Counted from the stretch's first letter, positions 27,709-37,866 are shown. The stretch: 64,000 nucleotides of DNA from Burkholderiaceae bacterium 26 (GCA_000955795.1 JYOB01000014.1:211742-275741), one strand, 5' to 3'. Program-made: numbers and translations. Notes: generated from the letters alone by a model not told the origin.

Positions 27709-28995
27709 CTAGATGCCGGCCTGCGCAACGGCCTCAATGCGGGCCTGATGCACGGCCTGTTTGATGTGCGCCGGGTTGTCGGCATAGCGCTTGGCGACGG
27801 CGCCGGCGTCGATCGACGATGCGGCCTGGAGCGCGCGCAGCAGACGCGCTGTCTGCGGATAGCTGCGGTCTTCAAACCCGAGACGGCCGCGTGCGTCTGC
27901 CTCGCACGCCTGCAAGGCCTGACGGAAACGATCGGGCTTGCGCAGCGCATCGCAGCGCTCCAGCAGACGCACCAGCGCTGCCGCATCAAAGCCATCGCAG
28001 CGGTGGATGTTGCCGTGCTCGCGCGCAACCACTAGCGCCAATTCGCGGCACTCGGTGGGCACGCGCAGGCGCTGGCACACCGCTTCGATGAGCGGCACGC
28101 TGCGCCCTTCATGGCCGATGTGGCGCGGCAGAATGTCCTCCGGCGTCGTGCCCTTGCCGAGGTCGTGCACCAGCGCGGCAAAGCGCACCGGCAGCGACGT
28201 CGCCATCGCTGCGGCCGTTTCAATCACCATCATGGTGTGCACGCCGGTATCGACTTCGGGGTGATAGTCGGCGCGCTGCGGCACGCCCCACAGCCGGTCA
28301 AGCTCTGGCAGCAGGCGCACCAGCGCACCGCAGTCGCGCAGCACGGCAAACATGCGCTGCGGATGCGCCTCCATCAGGCCGCGGGCAATTTCCTGCCACA
28401 CACGCTCGGGCACCAGCGCATCGACTTCGCCGGCCTGCACCATGCGCTGCATCAGCGCGTTGGTTTCGGGTGCAACGTGAAAATCGGCAAAGCGCGCAGC
28501 AAACCGCGCCAGGCGCAGGATGCGCACCGGGTCTTCCATGAACGCATCGGACACATGCCGGAACGTGCGCGAGGCCAGGTCAGCCTGCCCCCCATACGGA
28601 TCGACGACGGGGCCAACCAGCGCGCCGTCTTCCGCCACGCGCTGCGCCATCGCGTTGATGGTCAGGTCGCGGCGGATGAGGTCGTCTTCGAGTGTGACGT
28701 CCGGCGCGTAGTAGACCGAGAAACCTTTGTAGCCGGCAGCCGTCTTGCGCTCGGTGCGGGCGAGCGCGTATTCGGCATGCGTCGCGGGGTGCAGGAACAC
28801 CGGGAAATCCTTGCCGACGGCACGAAAACCACGCGCTTCCATGTCTTCGGGCGTGGCCCCGACCACAACGTAGTCCCGGTCCTGCACCGGCAGCCCGAGC
28901 AGCGCGTCACGAATGGCACCGCCCACGGCATACACATCCAGTCCGTGCGTGGCTGGATCGACGATGGCCTCGGTCTGTGCTGCGCGTTCCGTCAT
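27709..28995 (-). CDS. cca: Multifunctional CCA protein (tRNA nucleotidyltransferase with HD domain)
   Basis: Adds or repairs the 3' CCA of tRNAs; the HD domain adds phosphatase/phosphodiesterase activity. The class II nucleotidyltransferase motif is VYAVGGAIRDALLG with DRDYVVVG (DxD) close by. The HD motif is in FAALVHDLGKGTTP. The 428 residues equal the long bacterial form. Start ATG overlaps the GST stop by three bases, so the two genes form one operon. Confidence 0.95.
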   Translation of the reverse strand: MTERAAQTEAIVDPATHGLDVYAVGGAIRDALLGLPVQDRDYVVVGATPEDMEARGFRAVGKDFPVFLHPATHAEYALARTERKTAAGYKGFSVYYAPDVTLEDDLIRRDLTINAMAQRVAEDGALVGPVVDPYGGQADLASRTFRHVSDAFMEDPVRILRLARFAARFADFHVAPETNALMQRMVQAGEVDALVPERVWQEIARGLMEAHPQRMFAVLRDCGALVRLLPELDRLWGVPQRADYHPEVDTGVHTMMVIETAAAMATSLPVRFAALVHDLGKGTTPEDILPRHIGHEGRSVPLIEAVCQRLRVPTECRELALVVAREHGNIHRCDGFDAAALVRLLERCDALRKPDRFRQALQACEADARGRLGFEDRSYPQTARLLRALQAASSIDAGAVAKRYADNPAHIKQAVHQARIEAVAQAGI

Positions 28996-29681
28996 TGATT
29001 GGCGGCGACCAGCGTGTCTTCGTCCGGCGCGGTGCGATACGGCTCGTCGTCGGCCAGGAAGTCATGCTCAGCACGTGCGCCGTCGATCCACTCCTGCATG
29101 GCAGGAAGGTTGAGGATGTAATCGGCGTAGGTCTTTGCGGCCTCCGGCAGACGCACGCCGTACGTGGCGAAGCGGCTGACCACCGGCGCGTAGAACGCGT
29201 CGGCCACCGTGAAGTGTCCGAACAGGAACGGACCTTCCGCAGCGAACTTCTGGCGCAGCTCGGTCCACATGGCGGCAATGCGGTCGATGTCGCGCTGCAC
29301 GGCCACGTTCCAGCCCATGCCGGGCAGCACGGCCGTCACGTTCATCGGCATGTTGTTGCGCAGGTTGGTGAAGCCGCTGTGCATTTCCGCGCAGATCGAG
29401 CGTGCGTGTGCGCGAGCCTTCGGGTCGGCCGGCCACAGTTGTGCGCGCGGAAAACGCTCGGCCAGCGTCTCGCAGATGGCGAGCGAATCCCACACGTTCA
29501 TGTCGCCGTCCACCAGCACCGGCACGCGACCGGCCGGCGAATGACGGGCCACGTCGGCGGCAAAGGTCTCGCTCAGCAGACGCACGCGGATCTCTTCGAA
29601 CGGAATGCCGGCCTGCTTGGCGAGCAGCCACGGGCGTAGCGACCACGACGAATAGTTCTTGTTGCCGATGACCAGTTTCAT
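28992..29681 (-). CDS. Glutathione S-transferase family protein
   Basis: A 229-residue protein with an N-terminal thioredoxin-like domain. It begins MKLVIGNKNYSSWSLRPWL, where Ser/Tyr near residue 10-12 may be the catalytic hydroxyl, and carries RVPVLVDGDMNVWDSLAI. A helical C-terminal domain follows. ATG 29681 is chosen over 29705, since AAGGA lies just upstream and the family begins MKLVIG. It is the first gene of the pair with cca. Substrate unknown. Confidence 0.92.
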   Translation of the reverse strand: MKLVIGNKNYSSWSLRPWLLAKQAGIPFEEIRVRLLSETFAADVARHSPAGRVPVLVDGDMNVWDSLAICETLAERFPRAQLWPADPKARAHARSICAEMHSGFTNLRNNMPMNVTAVLPGMGWNVAVQRDIDRIAAMWTELRQKFAAEGPFLFGHFTVADAFYAPVVSRFATYGVRLPEAAKTYADYILNLPAMQEWIDGARAEHDFLADDEPYRTAPDEDTLVAANQ

Positions 29682-29906
29682 GATTCCCGTCCTTGGAGAG
29701 TGCACAGCAATTATTGTGGGAGCCCGCCGGCATCGCGCGGGAATGCCGGGGCGCTCTAGTCTTGTTGTATCGGAAGCGGCGAGCGGCAGCGCGAAGGCGA
29801 GCGAACCATTCTAGCCTTGCGCTGCACCGCCACAAAATGAAACGGATTGGCCACGGTTGTGAAGCGGATTCACAAACGGGGCACATACCCCGGGTTTTCG
29901 TAGCTT

Positions 29907-30911
29907 CTAGCGATGCGCCCGTGTGCGTGCAGCACGCAATCCGCGGTCCGGCCCAAAACCGGCCAGCGCGGGCAGCATCACCGCCTCCATGCCGAGCGGG
30001 TGGATGCCGAGTTCCGGTGCGACCGGTTCCATGCTGACGTTATCCACGCGCATGGAGTCGAGGTTGTCCCGCGAGATGGGCGCGCCTGGCAGATGCTCAA
30101 GCAACGCGGCCTGCATGCGACCCAGGCCTTCGGGAAGTGGCACGATCCAGCGCGGATGGCCGCTGGCACGTCCGGCAAAGCGCATCAGCTCCGCCAGGGT
30201 GTAGACGCGCGGCCCGACCAGCGGATAAGCATGCCGGATCGTCGCGGGCTTCTTGAGCGCATTGATGAACGCGGCGGCCACGTCATCCACGTATACGGGC
30301 TGGAAGCGCGCGTCGGCACAGGCCAGCGGCACAAACGGTGCCATGCGCTGCATGCTCGCGAACAGATTCAGGAAATGATCTTGCGGGCCGAACACCACCG
30401 ACGGGCGGAACACCGTCCAGTCAAGCTCGCTGTTCATGACGACGCGTTCGCCGTCGCCCTTGCTGCGCAGGTACATCGACGGGCCGGCGGGGTCGGCGCC
30501 CAGCGCGCTCATGTGCAGCAGCCGGTTCACGCCATGGCGTCGGCATGCGGCGACGATGCGGCGGGGCAGATCGACATGCACGCGCTGGAAATTCGGCCCG
30601 TACGGCATCCCGCGCGCGTCCTGCAGCACGCCAACGAGGTTGATGACGGCACAGTGCTCGCCACCGCGCTCGGTGAGCGCCAGGAACAGCGCGTCGAGGG
30701 CATCGTCGGCGTAGATGTCGGCGTCCATCACGTCCACGCGCGGCAGCAGGGTGAGGTTGTGTGCGCGGGCGGACTCAGGATCGCGCGTGGGCACGATCAT
30801 CCGGCCCTCTGGGAGGCCGGGCGCGGAAAACGTCTCCGTCACCAGCCGTGAGAGCAACTGCGAACCGATAAAACCGGTACCGCCAAAGACGAGCAGATTG
30901 GAGGGCTGCAT
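29907..30911 (-). CDS. NDUFA9-like NAD-dependent epimerase/dehydratase (atypical SDR)
   Basis: A 334-residue protein of the complex I NDUFA9-like SDR family. The nucleotide-binding loop is NLLVFGGTGFIGSQLL. The family lacks the full catalytic triad in many members; here LHMSALGADPAGPSMYLRSK keeps a Ser and a YxxxK-like pair. In Burkholderiales it lies beside slt and its role is unclear. The reading frame stays open upstream to 31769, but that part runs antisense-like through slt and is not coding. ATG 30911 fits the fold. Confidence 0.9.
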   Translation of the reverse strand: MQPSNLLVFGGTGFIGSQLLSRLVTETFSAPGLPEGRMIVPTRDPESARAHNLTLLPRVDVMDADIYADDALDALFLALTERGGEHCAVINLVGVLQDARGMPYGPNFQRVHVDLPRRIVAACRRHGVNRLLHMSALGADPAGPSMYLRSKGDGERVVMNSELDWTVFRPSVVFGPQDHFLNLFASMQRMAPFVPLACADARFQPVYVDDVAAAFINALKKPATIRHAYPLVGPRVYTLAELMRFAGRASGHPRWIVPLPEGLGRMQAALLEHLPGAPISRDNLDSMRVDNVSMEPVAPELGIHPLGMEAVMLPALAGFGPDRGLRAARTRAHR

Positions 30912-31035
30912 AGAGGCATCTCCAAGACGGGAGGGGGCAACACCACAATACATCCCGAAGGCGATCGCCCCCAAGATATGTCGATACGGCGTGCCGCAAG
31001 CCACACTTCTGTGCGCCAGCCAGCGCACGCACCCA

Positions 31036-31066
31036 AGAAAAAACGCCCGCGTTGCGGCGGGCGTTT
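31036..31066 (-). terminator. Rho-independent terminator of slt
   Basis: A 10-bp perfect stem (aaacgcccgc / gcgggcgttt) with a 6-base loop. On the minus strand it runs into a T tract, so it serves the slt gene 30 bases upstream. Confidence 0.88.
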
Positions 31067-31096
31067 GATGTGACGGCGGGATGATGATCGGGGCGC

Positions 31097-33061
31097 TTAT
31101 GGCAGGTCGTCCGGCGTCACGGATTCCGGCGCCACCTTGCCCAGGCGATCCTTCAGCGACTGCGGGCGGCCGGTCAGCAACGCGCTGTAGTACGTCGCGT
31201 TCGACAGCACGTTTTTCACATACGTGCGGGTCTCGTTGAACGGAATCGTCTCGGCGAAGATCGCGCCCTCCACCGGCCGCGCGAGCGTCGAGCGCCAGCG
31301 TTTCGGGCGGCCAGGGCCCGCGTTGTAGCCGGCGGTAGCCAGCGTGAGCGAACTGTCCAGGTTGGTCAGGATCATCGACAGGTAGGCCGTACCCAGCAGC
31401 ACGTTGGTATCGATGTCGCTCATCTGCGAAACGCGGAACCCTGGCAGGCCGATCTTCTTGGCAATGTGCTTGGCGGTCTCCGGCATCACCTGCATCAGGC
31501 CGGAAGCACCCACCGACGACCGCGCATCCATGATGAAGCGCGACTCCTGGCGGATCAGGCCGTAGGCCCAGGCAATGTCCAAGCCCACGGCATCGGCGTT
31601 GCGCTGGACCACGCTGAGGTACGGCGTCGGGAAGCGCAGCGAGAAGTCGTGCTCGGTCTTGGTCTTGTCCGCCGAATTGACGGTGCGATCGAGCAAGCCC
31701 AGCTTGCGGCCATATTCGGCTGCGGCGAGCAACTCGCGATCGCTCATGTTGCGCAGCTCCCAGTTCCACTCGCGGTTGCCTTCGAAGCGCAGATTCAGGT
31801 CGTACAGCTTCTTGGCACGCCCAAAGCCCGGGTGGTTACGGCCCATCACGTCGATCTCGGCGTCGGTCACGGCTGTGCGCGGCGGCACGGTGATGCGCTG
31901 GCCGAGCTCTTCCTGCGCCAGCTGGCCATAGAAATTGAACTGGCCGGCGATCGACTGGAACTGCTGGCGGGCCTCATCGTTGCGGTTGTCTGCCTTAAGC
32001 GCACGGCCGTACCAATACGTCCAGGCGGGATCACGATCACGCAGGCTGGGGCGCATTTTCTCAATGGCCTGGCGCACCATCTTCCAGTCACCCGCGCGCA
32101 GGGCGGTACGCACACGCCACTCCTGCGAATCGTCCGACAGGTAGGCATCGCCGCCGAGCGTCATCTGGCGGCGGTAGGCATCCAGCGCATCGGGCGTCTG
32201 CTTCTTGGCGGCGTACTGGCCGATGACGCCCCAACCCGCGCCTTGCTCTTCACGCGACAGGCCGCCGCTTTGCGCCAGCAGATACGCCGTCGCCTGCGAC
32301 GGATCGTTGCGCGCCATGCGCGTCACGTTGGCCAGCGTGTCGTTGTCTACGCGATCGCCCTCGGGCAGCACCGCCGCAATGCGCGATGCCTGCGTGACGA
32401 GGTTCTGCTCCAGCGACAGCCGCGCCGCAAACGCCACATCCGCACGGGTGAACTGCTTGGACTGCGCCAGATAGCCGATCAGGTCGACACAGCCTTCGCC
32501 ATAGCCCTTGGGATCCGACAGCGTGTTGCGCGCGTCGGCGGCCACGTTCTGGCCCTTCATCGCGCGCGAGAGCAGCGCATAGCACTCGACCTGCGTATCG
32601 TCCTTCAGCACGAAATTGGGGTACTCGGCATCGAAGGTGGCCCAGTCGCGCTTCTTGCCGAGCACGAGCAGCCAATCGTTGCGCAGCCGGTCGGCAATCG
32701 CCTCGCCCTTGTAGCGCTGCAGGAACGAACGGATTTCGTCTTCCGGGGCATCGGTGCGGGCATAGCCGCTGGCATCGAACAGCTGCGGCTTGATGCGGAA
32801 ATACTGCACGTAAGACTGGATTGGGTAATCGGAGAGGCTGTCGGCCAGCTCCCAGCTGCGCGACACATCGTTGCGGCGCGCCGCGTTGCGCAACTCGACA
32901 AACGCATCGTCCGGATTGGCCGGAATGCCTTGCGGCGCCTGGCGCTTGGCGGCCATCGCCAGCGGCGTCGGGCCAACCACGCTCATGCCCACCACGCCCG
33001 CAAAAGCCAGCGCTACCGCGCGATATACTGCCTTGGCCTTCAATGTCATCTCCTGCCCCAT
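31097..33061 (-). CDS. slt: Soluble lytic murein transglycosylase (Slt70-like)
   Basis: Periplasmic enzyme that cleaves peptidoglycan to 1,6-anhydro-muropeptides. The 654-residue protein has a signal peptide (to about GPTPLAMAAK), a long alpha-superhelical U/L region, and a C-terminal lysozyme-like domain. Catalytic Glu is in RQESRF, followed by GASGLMQVMPETAKHIA and a late AGYNAGPGRPKRW. A second in-frame ATG at 33049 sits directly behind a gcaggag stretch; either start is possible. Confidence 0.95.
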   Translation of the reverse strand: MGQEMTLKAKAVYRAVALAFAGVVGMSVVGPTPLAMAAKRQAPQGIPANPDDAFVELRNAARRNDVSRSWELADSLSDYPIQSYVQYFRIKPQLFDASGYARTDAPEDEIRSFLQRYKGEAIADRLRNDWLLVLGKKRDWATFDAEYPNFVLKDDTQVECYALLSRAMKGQNVAADARNTLSDPKGYGEGCVDLIGYLAQSKQFTRADVAFAARLSLEQNLVTQASRIAAVLPEGDRVDNDTLANVTRMARNDPSQATAYLLAQSGGLSREEQGAGWGVIGQYAAKKQTPDALDAYRRQMTLGGDAYLSDDSQEWRVRTALRAGDWKMVRQAIEKMRPSLRDRDPAWTYWYGRALKADNRNDEARQQFQSIAGQFNFYGQLAQEELGQRITVPPRTAVTDAEIDVMGRNHPGFGRAKKLYDLNLRFEGNREWNWELRNMSDRELLAAAEYGRKLGLLDRTVNSADKTKTEHDFSLRFPTPYLSVVQRNADAVGLDIAWAYGLIRQESRFIMDARSSVGASGLMQVMPETAKHIAKKIGLPGFRVSQMSDIDTNVLLGTAYLSMILTNLDSSLTLATAGYNAGPGRPKRWRSTLARPVEGAIFAETIPFNETRTYVKNVLSNATYYSALLTGRPQSLKDRLGKVAPESVTPDDLP

Positions 33062-33105
33062 CCAATCACTGTTAGGTCTGCCGAATTATCCCATGTCAGC
33101 CTTAG

Positions 33106-33224
33106 CGCCAATTCACGATCCGACTGCGCGGCCCGATCTTGGCACTGCGATGCTCGCCGTACACGTGTACGACTGCGCTTCTCGCACCAACCTCGGGCCG
33201 CTCGCTACGGATCGTGAACCGGCG
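33106..33224 (+). ncRNA. Long foldback, possible structured RNA upstream of the cyclo-ligase gene
   Basis: The segment folds on itself over 119 bases. CGCC/GGCG and TTCACGATCCG/CGGATCGTGAA close the base, then CGGCCCGA/TCGGGCCG, TTGG/CCAA and GCGA/TCGC, with CGTACACGTGTACG at the tip. It sits between divergent slt and the 5-formyl-THF cyclo-ligase gene. 6S RNA (ssrS) lies upstream of that gene in many proteobacteria, which makes 6S one candidate. I cannot see the conserved 6S sequence or a large central bubble, and strand is a guess. Confidence 0.45.
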
Positions 33225-33238
33225 AGACGCCACATCCA

Positions 33239-33841
33239 ATGAGTACGCACGATCCGGCGCGTCGCACGTCCGCCACCACGCCAATCGAATCGCGCCGCAC
33301 GCTGCGCACCATGTTGCTCGATGCACGCGCTGCACAGCCAGACCGCATCGCCCACGATGCCGCGCTGGCGCATCACCTGGCTGGATTGCTGAACGCACTG
33401 CCCGTCAAACGCCTGGCCGCCTACTGGCCAACGCAGGGAGAGTTCGATGCGTTGACCGTGCTGGGCCATTGGCTGGCGGCTGACGCAACGCGCCATGCAC
33501 TGCTGCCCATAGTGACTGACAAATTCTCTCCTCTGCAGTTTCGGCGATGGACGCCCGATTGTGAAATGACCCCGGGCGCGTACAACATCCCCATCCCCCA
33601 CTCGGGCGAGATGGAAACGCCCGATGCCTTGCTGATCCCTTGCGTGGGCTTTGACGGGCAACGCTATCGCATCGGCTACGGCGGCGGCTTCTACGATCGC
33701 ACCTTGGCTGCGCTGCATGCCGCCGGGCACCGCCCGCGCACGATTGGCGTGGCATATGAAGTGAACCGCGTGGAATCCATCGCGCCGGAACCGCACGACA
33801 TCGCGCTGGACTGCATCGTCACCGAGCGCGGCGCGTTTTAA
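33239..33841 (+). CDS. ygfA: 5-formyltetrahydrofolate cyclo-ligase
   Basis: Converts 5-formyl-THF to 5,10-methenyl-THF with ATP. The 200-residue protein has an Arg/Lys-rich N terminus (ESRRTLRTMLLDAR), the LLIPCVGFDGQRYRIGYG segment and the signature GYGGGFYDRTL near the C terminus. It stands 177 bp from slt, behind the foldback described at 33106-33224. Confidence 0.93.
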   Translation: MSTHDPARRTSATTPIESRRTLRTMLLDARAAQPDRIAHDAALAHHLAGLLNALPVKRLAAYWPTQGEFDALTVLGHWLAADATRHALLPIVTDKFSPLQFRRWTPDCEMTPGAYNIPIPHSGEMETPDALLIPCVGFDGQRYRIGYGGGFYDRTLAALHAAGHRPRTIGVAYEVNRVESIAPEPHDIALDCIVTERGAF

Positions 33842-33858
33842 CCCCTCACAGAAAGCCC

Positions 33859-34473
33859 ATGTCCCACACGCTGAAAACCGTTGCCGACCTTGAAGCCGTG
33901 TATGGCGCCCCGAACCCGCGCTCGCTGCTTAAAGAGATCGACCACCTGAACGCCGACTACCGCGCGTTCGTGGAGGCGTCGCCGTTCATCGTGCTGTCAT
34001 CGGTGGGCGCGCAGGGCACGGACGCTTCGCCGAAGGGCGATGCGCCAGGCTTCGTGCGTATCCTCAACGAACGCCTGCTGGCGATTCCCGATCGGCCCGG
34101 CAACAACCGCATCGACAACCTGCGCAACATCGTCGAAGACGGGCGCGTGTCGGTGCTCTTTATCGTGCCGGGCGTGGGTGAAACGTTGCGCGTCAACGGC
34201 ACGGCCACCATTTCGGCCGAACCGGAATTGCTCGCGTCGTTTGCGGTGCAGGGCAAACTGCCGCGCAGCGTGATCCTCGTGCAGGTGCAGACGGTGTATT
34301 TCCACTGCTCGAAGGCGCTGGTGCGCTCAAAGCTGTGGGCGCACGGCACGCAGGACGCCAAGCCGGCCGTGCCCACCGCAGGCAAGATCCTGCAGCACAT
34401 CAGCGGTGGCGCATTTGATGGCGATGCCTATGATCGTGAATTGCCGGAGCGGCTGAAGACAACGCTGTACTGA
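33859..34473 (+). CDS. Pyridoxamine 5'-phosphate oxidase-family FMN protein (MSMEG_1061 type)
   Basis: A 204-residue protein with a split-barrel FMN-binding fold. The segments SSVGAQGTDASPKGDAPGF and IPDRPGNNRIDNLRNIVEDG are hallmarks of the MSMEG_1061 subfamily. Members are annotated as putative flavin-dependent oxidoreductases of unknown substrate; this is not the PdxH enzyme. It begins 17 bases after the cyclo-ligase stop, so the two may be co-transcribed. Confidence 0.85.
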   Translation: MSHTLKTVADLEAVYGAPNPRSLLKEIDHLNADYRAFVEASPFIVLSSVGAQGTDASPKGDAPGFVRILNERLLAIPDRPGNNRIDNLRNIVEDGRVSVLFIVPGVGETLRVNGTATISAEPELLASFAVQGKLPRSVILVQVQTVYFHCSKALVRSKLWAHGTQDAKPAVPTAGKILQHISGGAFDGDAYDRELPERLKTTLY

Positions 34474-34477
34474 GCGT

Positions 34478-34936
34478 TCAGCGCTTGGCTGTCTTTTTTG
34501 CGGCGACCTTCTTGGTCGCCGTTGTCTTTGTTGCCTTGGGAGCTTTCGCCGTCTTTGCCGTGGCGCGTCTGGGCTTGGCCGCCTTGGCATTGGCATCACG
34601 CAACGCGGCTTCAATCGCCAGCCGCGCCCAGTCGCGCAACGGCTGCCCGCCGTCGAGCGCCTCTGCCGGCGTGCTCAGGTAGCCGGTCATGCTGATGGTG
34701 CGGCCGTTGCGCTCGTAACTGAACGGCGTGCATTTTTCAGCGAGAAAACGTTCGCGCGTGAGGTCGTCCACGCGCAGGTAAGACGTGCCGCGCAGCACCA
34801 GCGCAAACACGATGTCGTCGTAATACAGCGCCGCCCCGCTGAACATCCGGCGGGCGCGGATCTCGCCGATTTGCGCGGCGAGCGGCCGGAGTTCGTCAAG
34901 CAACCAGGCGATCAGCGGATCGGGTGCGGCTGCCAT
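34478..34936 (-). CDS. TfoX/Sxy N-terminal-domain protein with a histone-like Lys/Ala tail
   Basis: A 152-residue protein. Residues 1-105 match the TfoX N-terminal domain (EIRARRMFSGAALYYDDIVFAL, then MTGYLSTPAEAL). The TfoX C-terminal domain of competence regulators is missing. Instead the last 40 residues are a repeating Lys/Ala/Thr tail like histone H1 or AlgP-type proteins, which usually binds nucleic acid. It is 30 bases after metF on the same strand, so it may be the last gene of the SAH-controlled operon. Confidence 0.82.
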   Translation of the reverse strand: MAAAPDPLIAWLLDELRPLAAQIGEIRARRMFSGAALYYDDIVFALVLRGTSYLRVDDLTRERFLAEKCTPFSYERNGRTISMTGYLSTPAEALDGGQPLRDWARLAIEAALRDANAKAAKPRRATAKTAKAPKATKTTATKKVAAKKTAKR

Positions 34937-34966
34937 GACGATCTCCTTTGCTTTGCTGCTTTCTGC

Positions 34967-35797
34967 TTACAGGCCCAGACGCTGCCAGATGGCGCGCGTG
35001 GAACCGGCGGCGTTGAGCGTGTAGAAATGCAGGCCCGGCGCGCCGCCTTGCAGCAGGCGATCGCACATGGCCGTCACCACGTCCAGGCCGAAGGCGCGGA
35101 TCGATTCACGATCGTCGCCGAAGCCTTCGAGGCGCTTGGCGATCCAGCGCGGCACTTCTGCACCGCACATCTCGGAAAAACGCATGAGCTGCGACGAGTT
35201 CGTGATCGGCATGATGCCGGGCACGATGGGCACGTCCACGCCGAGCTTGCGTGCGTCGTCCACGAACTGGAAGTACGCGTCCGCGTTGAAGAAGTACTGC
35301 GTGATGGCGGAGTTGGCACCGGCCTTCACCTTGCGGGCGAAGTTCTCCAGATCGTGCCGCGCCGAGCGCGACTGCGGGTGGTATTCCGGATAGGCCGCCA
35401 CTTCGATGTGGAAAGCCTCGCCGGTTTCCTGGCGGATGAACTCGACCAGCTCGTTGGCGAAACGGAATTCACCGATCTCGCCCATGCCCGAGGGCATGTC
35501 GCCGCGTAGCGCCACGATGCGGCGGATGCCGTGCTCGCGATACGTGTTGAGGATGTTGCGGATGCTCTCGCGCGACGAGCCGACACACGACAGGTGCGGC
35601 GCCGCTTCGATGCCTTCGCGCTGGATTTCCACCACGGCGTCGAGCGTGCCCTGCTGCGTGGTGCCGCCCGCGCCGAAGGTCACGGAAATGAAGCGGGGCT
35701 TGAGCGGCGAGAGTTGCGCGCGTGTGTTGCGCAGCTTCTCGGCGCCTTCCGCCGTCTTGGGCGGGAAGAATTCGAAACTGAATTGACGATCTTGCAT
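34967..35797 (-). CDS. metF: 5,10-methylenetetrahydrofolate reductase
   Basis: Reduces 5,10-methylene-THF to 5-methyl-THF for methionine synthesis, an FAD TIM-barrel enzyme. The 276-residue protein starts MQDRQFSFEFFPPKTAEG, with the conserved Glu in FEFFPPK and FVSVTFGAGG-type segment (RFISVTFGAGGTTQQGT). Ten bases separate it from the membrane-protein gene upstream. It shares the methyl cycle with ahcY at the head of the operon. Confidence 0.96.
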   Translation of the reverse strand: MQDRQFSFEFFPPKTAEGAEKLRNTRAQLSPLKPRFISVTFGAGGTTQQGTLDAVVEIQREGIEAAPHLSCVGSSRESIRNILNTYREHGIRRIVALRGDMPSGMGEIGEFRFANELVEFIRQETGEAFHIEVAAYPEYHPQSRSARHDLENFARKVKAGANSAITQYFFNADAYFQFVDDARKLGVDVPIVPGIMPITNSSQLMRFSEMCGAEVPRWIAKRLEGFGDDRESIRAFGLDVVTAMCDRLLQGGAPGLHFYTLNAAGSTRAIWQRLGL

Positions 35798-35807
35798 GAC
35801 AGAAACC

Positions 35808-36152
35808 TTAAGCCTCGCGCAGCAGCAGGCTCGAGAGCAGCCACGAGATCACGCTGTACAGGATGGAGCCCAGCAGCGCCGCGCCAAAGCTGGCCACCTG
35901 AAAGCCCGCCAGCAGGTTGCCGACAAACAGGAACAGCAGCGCGTTGATGATGAAGATGAACAGCCCAAGCGTGAGCAGCGTCACCGGCAGGGTGAGGATC
36001 ACCAGGATCGGGCGGATCAGCGTGTTGACCAGACCCAGCACGAGCGCCGCGATCAGCGCGGAGCCGAAGCCGTTGACGTGGATGCCTTTGAGCAGATAGG
36101 CGACAAGAAGCAACGCCAGTGCGTTGATGACCCAGACAGCGAGCAGTCTCAT
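35808..36152 (-). CDS. Phage-holin-family / YvlD-like small membrane protein
   Basis: A 114-residue protein with four hydrophobic helices covering nearly the whole length. It matches the phage_holin_4 family 2 (YvlD/DUF360), whose chromosomal members are not lytic holins as far as known. It sits between ahcY and metF with 55 and 10 bases of spacing, a placement seen across Burkholderiales. Its job in the methyl cycle, if any, is unknown. Confidence 0.85.
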   Translation of the reverse strand: MRLLAVWVINALALLLVAYLLKGIHVNGFGSALIAALVLGLVNTLIRPILVILTLPVTLLTLGLFIFIINALLFLFVGNLLAGFQVASFGAALLGSILYSVISWLLSSLLLREA

Positions 36153-36207
36153 GGAGCAGTCCTCGGTTGGAGAGCCGGCGGCTGGAAATGCCGCCGGCAG
36201 GTACGGC

Positions 36208-37632
<1,425 letters not shown>

Positions 37633-37686
37633 TGGATCACTCCGGAAAAAATGGGTGACCGCACGCAGGGAGATAACCACTGAGAC

Positions 37687-37706
37687 GGGGCCCATGCTAG
37701 GGCCCC
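37687..37706 (-). promoter_or_regulatory. GC-rich hairpin between SAH aptamer and ahcY
   Basis: A 7-bp perfect stem, ggggccc / gggcccc, with a 6-base loop, 55 bases upstream of the ahcY start. It may be part of the riboswitch expression platform. No T tract follows, so it is not a normal terminator. Confidence 0.5.
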
Positions 37707-37745
37707 GGATAGATGCGTTCTCGCCATCGTGTCAGCCACGATACT

Positions 37746-37821
37746 GCGAGCGCCGTTTGAACTTCCGAGCCTGGCGGCCGCCCCGTCTGAACTTGGGCCG
37801 GTCGTTGCAACGCTCCTCGGA
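37746..37821 (-). promoter_or_regulatory. SAH (S-adenosylhomocysteine) riboswitch
   Basis: On the minus strand the leader contains the SAH-aptamer core: CCGAGGAGCGTTGCAAC, then GCCAGGCTCGG, then AACGGCGCTC. CCGAG pairs with CTCGG, and GAGCG with CGCTC, the arrangement of the known aptamer. It precedes ahcY, the gene this riboswitch usually switches on when SAH builds up. It probably controls the whole ahcY-to-metF operon. Confidence 0.95.
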
Positions 37822-37866
37822 ATGGGCTGGATTGTAGCGGATTCGGCCGTCCGTCACCACGGCCGT

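Noticed and set aside
29907..31769. 620-residue open frame extending the NDUFA9-like gene upstream through slt
   Set aside because: The part beyond 30911 lies out of frame inside slt and crosses the slt terminator; the SDR fold starts at the ATG at 30911.
35808..36152. A true phage holin
   Set aside because: The family name is historical; the gene sits in a metabolic operon with no endolysin nearby.
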